64,000 nucleotides of DNA from Pseudonocardia sp. SCN 73-27 (GTDB taxonomy: Bacteria; Actinomycetota; Actinomycetes; Mycobacteriales; Pseudonocardiaceae), in NCBI GenBank assembly GCA_001725415.1, contig MEGH01000034.1, forward strand, positions 47,140-111,139, in the 5' to 3' direction. Positions 7,651-15,444 of the stretch are shown in pieces; positions within the stretch are counted from its first letter, which is position 1; each line of letters opens with the position of its first letter. The notes below the pieces were generated by a model. It was given only the letters and a program-made list of their open reading frames with translations. It was not told the DNA's origin and did not search any database. A program made the translations under genes and the position numbers.

Positions 7651-9144
7651 ATGACGATGAACCTGGCAGTGCTGCTCGACATGGCGGCCGACGGCCTCCG
7701 GGACCGCGTGGTCATCGGGAGCCGCGACGGTGGGCTCACCGCGCACCGGTTGCGCGCGTTGGCGTGCGGCGGGGCCCGGCTGGTACGCGACGAAGGCGCG
7801 GACGCGGTCGTCTTCCTCGCTGTCAACGGCCCGGCGTTCCCCGCCGCGCTCTTCGCCGCCGCACACGCGGGCGTCCCACTCGTCCCGGTCAATTACCGGC
7901 TCGGCCGCGAGCAGCTCGACGGCGTGCTTGCCCGGCACCCCGGGGCGCTCCTGATCGCCGATCCGGAGCAGGCCCGCGGGCGCGCCGCGGGCGCGGTGAG
8001 GACCCCGCAGCAGTGGCTTGCGGCGGCGGAGGCGGCCGCGCCGCAGGAGCCCCCGCCGCCGGTGGAGACTGACGCCCCGGCGGTGGTGATCTACACGAGC
8101 GGGACGACGTCGGCCCCCAAGGGTGTCCTGCTGCGCCACCACAACCTGCTGGCCTACGTGTTCGGCACCGTCGAGTTCGCGAGCGCCGCGGCGGAGGACG
8201 CCGCGTTGACGAGCGTGCCGCCTTACCACATCGCCGCCGTGTCGAACGTGCTCAGCAACCTCTACGCGGGCCGCCGCGTCGTTGCCTTGCCGGCGTTCGA
8301 CGCGCGGGACTGGCTGGAGGCCGTCCGCCGCGAGCGCGTCACGAACGCGATGGTCGTGCCGACCATGCTCGCCCGGATCATGGACTGCACCGACACCGAT
8401 CGGGCCGTCCCGTCGCTGCGGGCGGTCGCCTACGGCGGGGCGCGGATGCCGGCCCGGGTGATCGAGCAGGCCCTGCGGGAGTGGTCGCACGTGGGCTTCG
8501 TCAACGCCTACGGGCTGACCGAGACCAGCTCCACGATCGCCGTGCTCGGGCCCGAGGACCACCGGGCGGCGCTGGCCGGCGACGATCCGGCGGTGCGGGC
8601 CCGGCTGGGCTCGGTCGGTCACGTCGTGGCGGGGGTCGAGGTCGAGGTGCGCGACGCGACGGGCGCGGCCGTCGCGCCCGGGACGCCCGGGCGGATCTGG
8701 GTGCGCGGCGACCAGGTCGCGGCCGAGTACGCAGGATCGAGCCCGGCCGTCGATGATCGGGGCTTCTTCGACACCCGTGACCAGGGCCGCTTCGACGAAG
8801 CAGGCTACCTGTTCGTCGACGGCCGGGTCGACGACACGATCATCCGCGGCGCGGAGAACATCGCGCCCGCCGAGATCGAGGACGTGCTGCTGCGCCATCC
8901 CGACGTGCTCGACGCGGTCGTGGTCGGCGTGCCCGACGACGAGTGGGGGCAGCGGCTGGAGGCCGTCGTCGTCCTCGCGGCGGGCGCCGGGACCTCCGCC
9001 GAAGAGCTGCGGGGCTACGTCCGGGCGAGGCTGCGCGGCTCGAAGACGCCCGACCGGATCGTGTTCTGGACCGAGCTTCCGCGCACCGTCACCGGCAAGC
9101 TGGTGCGCCGCGACGTCGTTGCCGGCCTGGCCGCCGGGTCCTGA
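7651..9144 (+). CDS. AMP-forming acyl-CoA synthetase
   Basis: The 497-residue protein belongs to the ANL superfamily of adenylating enzymes. The P-loop is VIYTSGTTSAPKG near residue 150, the A5 motif is NAYGLTETS, the hinge region includes DTRDQGRFDEAGYLFVDGR, and the C-terminal PRTVTGKLVRRD holds the catalytic lysine. It activates a carboxylic acid as acyl-AMP and transfers it to CoA. As the last gene of the 4706-9144 set it probably activates the acid released by the oxidative steps. Substrate length and type cannot be read from the sequence. Confidence 0.92.
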   Translation: MTMNLAVLLDMAADGLRDRVVIGSRDGGLTAHRLRALACGGARLVRDEGADAVVFLAVNGPAFPAALFAAAHAGVPLVPVNYRLGREQLDGVLARHPGALLIADPEQARGRAAGAVRTPQQWLAAAEAAAPQEPPPPVETDAPAVVIYTSGTTSAPKGVLLRHHNLLAYVFGTVEFASAAAEDAALTSVPPYHIAAVSNVLSNLYAGRRVVALPAFDARDWLEAVRRERVTNAMVVPTMLARIMDCTDTDRAVPSLRAVAYGGARMPARVIEQALREWSHVGFVNAYGLTETSSTIAVLGPEDHRAALAGDDPAVRARLGSVGHVVAGVEVEVRDATGAAVAPGTPGRIWVRGDQVAAEYAGSSPAVDDRGFFDTRDQGRFDEAGYLFVDGRVDDTIIRGAENIAPAEIEDVLLRHPDVLDAVVVGVPDDEWGQRLEAVVVLAAGAGTSAEELRGYVRARLRGSKTPDRIVFWTELPRTVTGKLVRRDVVAGLAAGS

Positions 9145-9157
9145 CCCCGCCGGTCGG

Positions 9158-9526
9158 TCAGTGAGGCGGCGGCGCGGCGAGGAAGAGATGCCCTCCGGCG
9201 CGCCAGGCCCGGTAGACGGTCAGCCGAGCAGCCCGGCCACGGTCGCGGCAGGCCCCCGAGCGCACGTCGAACCGCCACCGATGGGACGGGCAGACCAGGG
9301 TACGGCCGGTGACCCGGGCCTCGTCGAGCGGGAGGCTGCGGTGCGGGCACTCGCCGGCCACCGCGACGACGCCGCGGCGGGTCCGGACCACGAGCACCCG
9401 CTCGCCGTGTGGGCCACGCACGATCGCCCGTCCGCCGACGCGGCCGGTCGGGTCGGGACCGAGATCGACGACCCACACCGGGCCGGCCGGCGGCTCCGCA
9501 GGGGTGCCCGTCGCCGCCGCACTCAT
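9158..9526 (-). CDS. Rieske [2Fe-2S] domain protein
   Basis: This 122-residue protein has the two Rieske cluster motifs: CPHRSLPLDE (CxH) and CPSHRW (CxxH), separated by 17 residues, so it ligates a 2Fe-2S cluster with two Cys and two His. Proteins of this size serve as ferredoxins of ring-hydroxylating oxygenases or as small NirD-like domains. The ATG at 9526 overlaps the stop of the DoxX-like gene (ATGA). It could supply electrons to an oxygenase such as the P450 on the other strand, but Rieske ferredoxins rarely serve P450s, so the partner is open. Confidence 0.85.
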   Translation of the reverse strand: MSAAATGTPAEPPAGPVWVVDLGPDPTGRVGGRAIVRGPHGERVLVVRTRRGVVAVAGECPHRSLPLDEARVTGRTLVCPSHRWRFDVRSGACRDRGRAARLTVYRAWRAGGHLFLAAPPPH

Positions 9527-10035
9527 TGTTGACGCGCCCCGGACGCGGGTCGTTGGGCGGTGACGAGCAGGGCGGCCGCGGCGGCGAGCCCCGCGGCCAG
9601 GGCGATCCCTGCCCAGCGCGCCCCGGACAGCTCCCAGCCCAACACAGCGTCGAGCGACCAGCGCCCAGGGCCGGTCCCGGTGACACACAGCGCGGTGAGC
9701 CCGACGAGGCCGGCGTACTCCCAGCCGCCCTCGAAGACGAAGAACCCCTTGCCGCGGTGGTCAGTCACCGCGGCGACGAGCATCAGCCCGGCGAAGGCCG
9801 CCCCCGCCAGCGGCGTCAGCAGACCAGCCGCCATCAGTAGCCCGGCGCCGACCTCGGTGAGCGCGGCCAGCCGGGCGTGCAACCACGCCGGGCGCAGCCC
9901 GAGCGCGGCGAACCACCGGGTCGTGCCCGCGAGCCCGCCGGGGCCGAGGACCTTGTTCAGTCCGTGCGCGGCGAGCATCCCACCCAGCGCGAGCCGCAGG
10001 ACGAGCAACGACTCGTCCACCGCGGGTATCACCAT
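9523..10035 (-). CDS. DoxX family membrane protein
   Basis: The 170-residue protein has four hydrophobic segments and the DoxX family pattern: LLVLRLALGGMLAAHGLNKVLG at the start, then TEVGAGLLMAAGL, and DHRGKGFFVFEGGWEY before the third helix. DoxX is the small subunit of archaeal thiosulfate:quinone oxidoreductase, while actinobacterial relatives help in oxidative stress complexes with superoxide dismutase. ATG 10035 follows GGGAGGACCG, better than the GTG 27 bases upstream. Its stop overlaps the Rieske gene start, suggesting the two work together as a membrane-bound electron transfer unit. Confidence 0.82.
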   Translation of the reverse strand: MVIPAVDESLLVLRLALGGMLAAHGLNKVLGPGGLAGTTRWFAALGLRPAWLHARLAALTEVGAGLLMAAGLLTPLAGAAFAGLMLVAAVTDHRGKGFFVFEGGWEYAGLVGLTALCVTGTGPGRWSLDAVLGWELSGARWAGIALAAGLAAAAALLVTAQRPASGARQQ

Positions 10036-10105
10036 CGGTCCTCCCGGTACGTCGAGGCCCACCGATCGTGCGGCGGACGAACGGATTCCTTGCGCGGGCG
10101 ACTGT

Positions 10106-12526
10106 TCAGCCGGACCCGGGCGCCGGCACCTCGAGCACGCCCGCGGCCACGAGCTCGTCGACCTCGGCCGGAGCCAGGCCCAGCAGTTGCTCGGCGATCT
10201 CGCGAGTGTGCTCGCCGAACTCCGGGGCGGGCCGCAGGTCTGGCGGGGCGATCCGGGCCGAACGCACGGTGGCGCTCTCCACGGTGACCGGGCCCAGACC
10301 CGGCTGGACGATCTCGGCTGTGTAGGCGCGCGCGACGAGGTGTGGATCGAGGCCGTAGTCGGTGACCCGCAGCATTGCTCCCGCGGGAACGCCGGCCGCC
10401 TGCAAGAGCGACTGGACCTCGCACGGGGTGCGCGTCGCCGTCCAGCCCGCGACCCGGTCGTCGATCAGGTGCCGCCGCCGAAGCCGCCCCGGGCCCGTGC
10501 GCAGCTCCGGGTCGGCACCGAGCTCGGTCAGCCGGGTGGCCCGACAGAATCGCAGCCACTCGTCGTCGGTGCGGACGGTGACGACGCACCACTCGTCATC
10601 GCCGGCACAGGGATAGACGCCGTGCGGCGCCCCGTCGCCCGACTCATTGCCCGTGGCCGTGACGCTGCCGGGGGCAGCGCTCTCCAGCGCGAGGAGCTCC
10701 GAGAGCTGCACAAGGATCGTCTCGGCCTGGGCCCCGTCGACGTGCGCGCCCCGGCCGGAGCGCTTCCGGGCGATCAGCGCAGCGAGCGCGGCCGTGGCCA
10801 TGACCCGAGCGGCAAAGTGGTCCGGGTAGACGGTGTTCCCGTCGGAGAACCCAACCTGATCGTCGGGATAGCGCCAGAGGTCGGTCAGCCCGGTGACGCA
10901 CCGGACCAGCGGTCCGTACCCCATCCAGCCCGACCACGGACCGCTGGTGCCCATCGCGCTGCTCGTGACGAGCACAATCCCCGGGTTGACGTGGTTCAGA
11001 GCCTTGTAGTCCAACCCGAGCGCCTCGAGGGTGCCCGGCTTGAAGTTGGCGAGGACGACGTCGGACTCGGCCACCAGCCGCAGGAACAGCGCGCGGCCGC
11101 AGTCGTTGCGCAGGTCGAGCCCGACGCTGCGCTTGCCTCGGTGGCCGGCGACGAAGTTCGCGTTCATCGTGCCGCCGCGGGCGATCCGCGCGCCGTCCGG
11201 GTGCGCCCGGTTCTCGATCTTGATGACGTCCGCCCCGAGGTCGGCGAAGAGCCGCCCAGTCTCCGCGCCGTAGACGATCACTCCCAGGTCAAGCACCCGC
11301 AGCCCAGCCAGCGGCCGATTGCCGCAGTCTGCTGGTGTACTCGGGCGGCGCACCTCGACGGGTCCTGCCGCGGCCGCGAGCACCGCGGCGGTGTGCTCGC
11401 CGACGTCCGGTGCGGGGGTACGGATGCCGAGCCGGTGTCCGTCGTACTCGACGAAACCGGTCGGCACGGTGAGGACGAGCCCAGGCGCGATCTCGCGGGG
11501 CGCGATCGCCCCGCGTTCGAGGAAGTGGGGGGTGGTGAGGACCTCGCGGACGTCCAGCACGGGAGCGCAGGGCACTCCGCGCGCCTGGCCCTCGGCGCAG
11601 ACGTCGGCCGTGGAGCGGTCCGCGAAGAGCGCGTCGACGTGGCGGCGGATCAGGTCGGCGCGGGCGAACCGTTCGAAGATCGAGTCGAGGGCGTCGTCAG
11701 CCAGCTCGCCCGGGTCGCCGAGCCAGTTCCGCATGGCGCGCCACTGCCGGGCGCTGAGCATGACGACACGGACGTACCCGTCTGCACAGCGGAAGATCGG
11801 GTACAGGTCGGCGATGGGTCGGCTGCGCGGCTGGGTGACGATCGCAGCCCCGGCCCCCGCGCCCGATGACGCCGTTCCCGACATCCCCATCGCTGGGTCG
11901 AGGATCTGGCCGGCCGCCTCCAGCAGCGAGAAGTCGATGTGGTCGCCGTGCCCGGTGACGAGCGCGTTCCAGAGCCCGACCAGGGCTGCCCAGGTTGCCT
12001 GGATGGCGGCCGCCTCGGCGGGCAGCGCGGCGGGGGGCATCAGCGGGTACCGAGTGCCGACGCCCGACCTGCTGAGGAACCCGCTCATCGCTGTCAGCAC
12101 CCACGGGGTCGCGGTCGCGTCGCGGTAGGGGCCGGTCTGCCCGAAGTCGGTCACCGACAGGACGACCAACCGCGGGTTCCGGGCGCGGACGTCGGCGACG
12201 AACGGCGGCTCCCCGGGCGTGACGGCGTGCCGCGAGTTGATCCAGATGTCGGCCGTGTCCAGCAGCCGCAGCAGGTCCCGCCGGCCGGCTTCATCGTCCG
12301 GGTCGAGTTCGACGCTGCACTTGTTCACGTTGCGGACTGCGAACGCGAGGCTCGTCCCGGCGTGGAACGGGCCTCGGCTGCGGGTGGGGGATCCGCCGGG
12401 TGGTTCGACCTTCACGACTTCGGCGCCCAGATCGGCGAGAAACCGACCGCACATCTCGGCCCGGTCCGTGGTCTCGACGACCCGCACGCCGGCCAGCGGC
12501 AGCACGGGCGAGCGTTCGGAATGCAT
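10106..12526 (-). CDS. Tandem-fused class III (CaiB/BaiF) CoA-transferase, second copy
   Basis: The 806-residue protein again has two CoA-transferase units. The first (about 1-395) opens with LAGVRVVETTDRAEMCGRFLADLGAEVVKVE. The second (about 400-806) starts LAGLRVLDLGVIVYGAE. The catalytic aspartate position reads LPAEAAA in the first unit, with glutamate, and YPDHFAA in the second, with aspartate, so as in the fusion at 2318 only the C-terminal unit looks canonical. GHRGKRSVGLDL marks the CoA-binding loop of unit two. ATG 12526 has AGGAGGAGG upstream; the GTG further up is not needed. It belongs to the minus-strand set transcribed from the operator-bearing promoter near 13444. Confidence 0.85.
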   Translation of the reverse strand: MHSERSPVLPLAGVRVVETTDRAEMCGRFLADLGAEVVKVEPPGGSPTRSRGPFHAGTSLAFAVRNVNKCSVELDPDDEAGRRDLLRLLDTADIWINSRHAVTPGEPPFVADVRARNPRLVVLSVTDFGQTGPYRDATATPWVLTAMSGFLSRSGVGTRYPLMPPAALPAEAAAIQATWAALVGLWNALVTGHGDHIDFSLLEAAGQILDPAMGMSGTASSGAGAGAAIVTQPRSRPIADLYPIFRCADGYVRVVMLSARQWRAMRNWLGDPGELADDALDSIFERFARADLIRRHVDALFADRSTADVCAEGQARGVPCAPVLDVREVLTTPHFLERGAIAPREIAPGLVLTVPTGFVEYDGHRLGIRTPAPDVGEHTAAVLAAAAGPVEVRRPSTPADCGNRPLAGLRVLDLGVIVYGAETGRLFADLGADVIKIENRAHPDGARIARGGTMNANFVAGHRGKRSVGLDLRNDCGRALFLRLVAESDVVLANFKPGTLEALGLDYKALNHVNPGIVLVTSSAMGTSGPWSGWMGYGPLVRCVTGLTDLWRYPDDQVGFSDGNTVYPDHFAARVMATAALAALIARKRSGRGAHVDGAQAETILVQLSELLALESAAPGSVTATGNESGDGAPHGVYPCAGDDEWCVVTVRTDDEWLRFCRATRLTELGADPELRTGPGRLRRRHLIDDRVAGWTATRTPCEVQSLLQAAGVPAGAMLRVTDYGLDPHLVARAYTAEIVQPGLGPVTVESATVRSARIAPPDLRPAPEFGEHTREIAEQLLGLAPAEVDELVAAGVLEVPAPGSG

Positions 12527-12707
12527 CGCTCCTCCTCCTGGGGGTGCCCGGTCGGGACACGAGGGCACCTGCGGCCGACCGGCGCCATGGGTGCGGCCCT
12601 CGCGGACACGTACGTGGGCCCGGTCCCTGTGCGCCCAGCGACGGGTTGGACGAGCCAGGCGGCCCGTGACCAGGGCGACGGCGGACTCGGGTGGGGGGCC
12701 GGCCAGG

Positions 12708-13376
12708 TCAGCGCGCGACGCCGCAGCCGAACCAGAGCGTTCCGGTCACCAGCGCGGGCTCGGAGGCCCGGCCGAACGCGAAGAGGCCGCGCCCGTCGGT
12801 GGTGACTGCGAGGTCGAGGAACAGGTCGTGGACGTCGGTGACCGGCGCGTGGAAGTCGACGTGCACGCCCAGCAGCGGCCGTCGCCCGGCCCCGTGTGCC
12901 GCGGCGAGCAGCAGCACCATCGCCGCCCGGTTCGCAACGTCAACTGGCGTGGCGGAGACGACGTCCACGACCGTGGCCAGGTCGATGTCGGGACCGGTCA
13001 GCCGCTGGGCGTTCAACCCGATCCGCATCTCGCTGGTCCGAGCAGTCCCGTCGAGCAGCGTGGTGCTCGTGGCGATAGTCGTCCCGACGCGGACCTCGTG
13101 TACGCGGTCGGGGCCGACCTCGTCGGGTCGCACCCTCACCGCGATGGGCTCGTCGAAGGGGACCGGTCGCACGAACCGCATTCGCACGCGTGCTCCGGTC
13201 GGGCATGGAGGTGCGAGGAACGACCAGTGATGCAGCGGGAGCAGTCGTGTGCCGGAGGCCGGGTCGGACAGGCCGAGGGCGGCGTCGAGACGGCAGATCG
13301 CCACCTCGTCCGCCCACCTGTCGCGCACCGGGTCCGTCGTGGTCCGGCCTCGGTTGATCGTGTCGAAGTGAGCCAC
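12708..13376 (-). CDS. Hypothetical protein, possible double-hotdog fold
   Basis: This 222-residue protein is not confidently recognised. Segments such as RLLPLHHWSFLAPPC, VRMRFVRPVPFDEPIAVRV and PLLGVHVDFHAPV look like the paired strands and GxHxDFHAPV-type motif of acyl-CoA hotdog enzymes (MaoC-like hydratases and thioesterases), so a duplicated hotdog is my best guess. Its first seven codons and start site are identical at the DNA level to those of the divergent amidohydrolase at 13561. It is the first gene downstream of a TTGACC plus ACTTGT palindrome promoter and would be co-transcribed with the fused CoA-transferase 181 bases further on. Confidence 0.55.
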   Translation of the reverse strand: MAHFDTINRGRTTTDPVRDRWADEVAICRLDAALGLSDPASGTRLLPLHHWSFLAPPCPTGARVRMRFVRPVPFDEPIAVRVRPDEVGPDRVHEVRVGTTIATSTTLLDGTARTSEMRIGLNAQRLTGPDIDLATVVDVVSATPVDVANRAAMVLLLAAAHGAGRRPLLGVHVDFHAPVTDVHDLFLDLAVTTDGRGLFAFGRASEPALVTGTLWFGCGVAR

Positions 13377-13395
13377 GGGACCTCCTCGTCCTGCG

Positions 13396-13444
13396 ACTTG
13401 TCCTTACAAGTCGGAACTGTTGCACACCCGTATCGACCGGTCAA
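13396..13444 (-). promoter_or_regulatory. Promoter with ACTTGT/ACAAGT operator, minus strand
   Basis: Read on the minus strand, TTGACC lies at 13444-13439, a weak hexamer AACAGT follows after 17 bases, and the palindrome ACTTGTAAGGACAAGT lies at 13411-13396. The distance from the TTGACC start to the operator start is 33 bases, so a bound repressor would cover the transcription start. It controls the hotdog-like gene at 13376 and probably the genes down to 9158. Confidence 0.7.
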
Positions 13445-13485
13445 GTGCAGGGGACACCTTCGTGTCGCGGCGACACGTCCGACCC

Positions 13486-13543
13486 TTGACCTGACAGGTG
13501 GACTGTGTCACCTTCGCACTTGTAATAACAAGTTTGTACAAAC
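13486..13543 (+). promoter_or_regulatory. Promoter with ACTTGT/ACAAGT operator of amidohydrolase 1
   Basis: TTGACC (13486-13491) is followed by the palindrome ACTTGTAATAACAAGT (13518-13533), 32 bases from box start to operator start. A second perfect 12-bp palindrome, GTTTGTACAAAC (13532-13543), overlaps its right end and is absent at the sister promoter at 19973. The -10 region (CACCTT) is poor. The first 14 bases from TTGACC are identical to those of the promoter of the second amidohydrolase. Confidence 0.7.
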
Positions 13544-13560
13544 GACATGAGAGGTTCGCC

Positions 13561-15309
13561 GTGGCTCACTTCGACACGATCATCCGCAACGGCACGATCG
13601 TGGACGGAACCGGGATGCCGAGGTTCGTCGGCGACCTCGGCATCCGCGCCGGGAAGATCGCGGCCGTGGACGGCCTGCGGTCAGCGACCGCCGACCGCGA
13701 AATCGACGCCGAGGGGCTGGTCGTTGCCCCCGGCTTCGTCGACTGCCACACGCACTACGACGCCCAGGTCTTCTGGGACCCGCACTGCAGCATCTCCGGC
13801 TGGCACGGCGTCACCAGCGTCGTGATCGGGAACTGTGGATTCGGATTCGCTCCGTGCCGTCCTGAGGACCGCGAGCGCTCGATGTTGTCGATGACCCGCA
13901 ACGAGCAGATCGCGCTCGAAGCAATGCAGCAGGGCATGCCATGGGACTGGGTGACCTTCCCCGAATACCTCGACTCGGTCGACCGGACGCCCAAGGGCGT
14001 CAATGTGCTGACCTACGCGCCGCTGTCGCCGTTCATCATCTGGGCGATGGGCAGCTTCGCCGAGGCGAAGAAGCGCCGCCCGAACGCCGAGGAGCTGAAG
14101 AAGATCTGCGAGCTCCTCGACGAGGCGATGGAGGCCGGGGCCTGCGGGTGGTCGGTGCAGCGCATGGGGTCGAATTCCATCCAGCCCGACTTCGACGGGA
14201 CCCCGATGGTCACGGACGAGATGACCGACGAGGAAGGCTACGCCTTCGCGGAGGTGCTACGCCGCCGCGGTGCGGGCACCATCCAGCAGACCTACGCCCC
14301 GTCCGGCGACAAGATGTCCGAGGACTTCTTCGACCTGCCCGCGGTCCAGAAGTGGGCCGAAGAGCTCGCCCGGATCTCGGGACGTCCGGTCCTGCACAAC
14401 GTCGTCCTGGCCATCGACGGCAAGCCCGAGATCCACCGTGCCGCGATGGAGTGGCTGGCCGACTGCCACCGCCGAGGCCTGCAGATGTTCGCGCACGCCG
14501 ACACGAACCGTAACTTCCAGCTCTACAACTTCGAGACCTGGAACGGGTTCGACATCGCGCCGACGTGGAAGAAAGCTCTGATGGGGACGCCGGCCGAACG
14601 GCTGGCGAACCTGCGCAACCCCGAGATGGTTGCCCAGATGGTCGCCGAGCGCCCCTGGCTCGCGAACTTCGAAGGCGTCGGTCTGAAGCTCGAGCGCATC
14701 GAGGTCATCAGCGTCGACTCTCGTCCCGAGCTGGAGAAGTACGTAGGGCGCAACCTCGGGGACATCGCCGCGGAGCTGGGCAAGGACGAACTCGAGGTCA
14801 TGATCGACCTTGCGGTCGCGACCGAGCTGAAGGTCGAGCTGCGCACCCCCTACGTTCACACGCCGAACGCGGACTACACGGCCGAACTGTTCCGGGGCGG
14901 GCACTCCCTGCCCGGCATCTCCGACGGCGGCGCCCACATGAAGTACTTCGTGGGCGGGGGTTACACGACCGACACGCTGACCTGGCTGGTGCGCGACACC
15001 GGGAAGCTCAGTCTCGAGGAAGCTCACCACCTGCTGTCGGCCCTGCCGGCGCGGGTGAACGGCTTCAAGGACCGCGGGATGCTGATCGAGGGCATGGCGG
15101 CCGACATCGTCGTCTACGACCTCGAGAACCTCAAGCAGGTGCCCGAGGGTCTGTTCGAGACCGTCAACGACCTGCCGGGTGGCGACTGGCGCCGAGTCCG
15201 CTGGGCCGAGGGTTACCGCTACACACTCGTCAACGGCGAGATCACGTTCGAGGACGGCGTCGCTACCGGCGCCCACCCGGGCAAGCTGCTGCGCCACGGC
15301 CGCGGCTGA
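13561..15309 (+). CDS. D-aminoacylase-like amidohydrolase (copy 1)
   Basis: The 582-residue protein is an amidohydrolase of the N-acyl-D-amino-acid deacylase type. The HxH metal motif is in DCHTHYDAQ (about residue 62), the family cysteine region is VIGNCGFGFAPC, further metal-site histidines are in RPVLHN and MFAHAD, and the catalytic aspartate is in GISDGGAH near residue 458. It hydrolyses an amide or a related C-N or C-O bond; the real substrate is unknown, since many relatives in catabolic clusters do not act on amino acids. GTG 13561 has GAGAGG upstream and follows a strong operator. It is closely similar over its whole length to the protein at 20044, so the two are recent paralogs. Confidence 0.88.
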   Translation: MAHFDTIIRNGTIVDGTGMPRFVGDLGIRAGKIAAVDGLRSATADREIDAEGLVVAPGFVDCHTHYDAQVFWDPHCSISGWHGVTSVVIGNCGFGFAPCRPEDRERSMLSMTRNEQIALEAMQQGMPWDWVTFPEYLDSVDRTPKGVNVLTYAPLSPFIIWAMGSFAEAKKRRPNAEELKKICELLDEAMEAGACGWSVQRMGSNSIQPDFDGTPMVTDEMTDEEGYAFAEVLRRRGAGTIQQTYAPSGDKMSEDFFDLPAVQKWAEELARISGRPVLHNVVLAIDGKPEIHRAAMEWLADCHRRGLQMFAHADTNRNFQLYNFETWNGFDIAPTWKKALMGTPAERLANLRNPEMVAQMVAERPWLANFEGVGLKLERIEVISVDSRPELEKYVGRNLGDIAAELGKDELEVMIDLAVATELKVELRTPYVHTPNADYTAELFRGGHSLPGISDGGAHMKYFVGGGYTTDTLTWLVRDTGKLSLEEAHHLLSALPARVNGFKDRGMLIEGMAADIVVYDLENLKQVPEGLFETVNDLPGGDWRRVRWAEGYRYTLVNGEITFEDGVATGAHPGKLLRHGRG

Positions 15310-15444
15310 CCGCACGCACCGATCTCCGCGGCGAGCCGTCACGTCCTGGGCCGTCGCTTCCCCGGCCGTCCCGGGGTTCCGGCACGGACCGCCGGATCCC
15401 CGGGTCCGCTGGGACCACCTGTCGACCCGCGCAAGGGAGCACAT

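Larger units (their letters stand above)
13355..13582. repeat. Inverted repeat of start site and first codons between two divergent genes
   Basis: Positions 13355-13376 on the minus strand and 13561-13582 on the plus strand are 22 identical bases, starting GTGGCTCACTTCGACACG, and contain the GTG start and first seven codons of two otherwise unrelated genes. Outside the repeat both sides also carry an ACTTGT palindrome and a TTGACC box at nearly the same distance, so a whole promoter-leader-start module seems to have been copied in inverted orientation. Confidence 0.85.
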
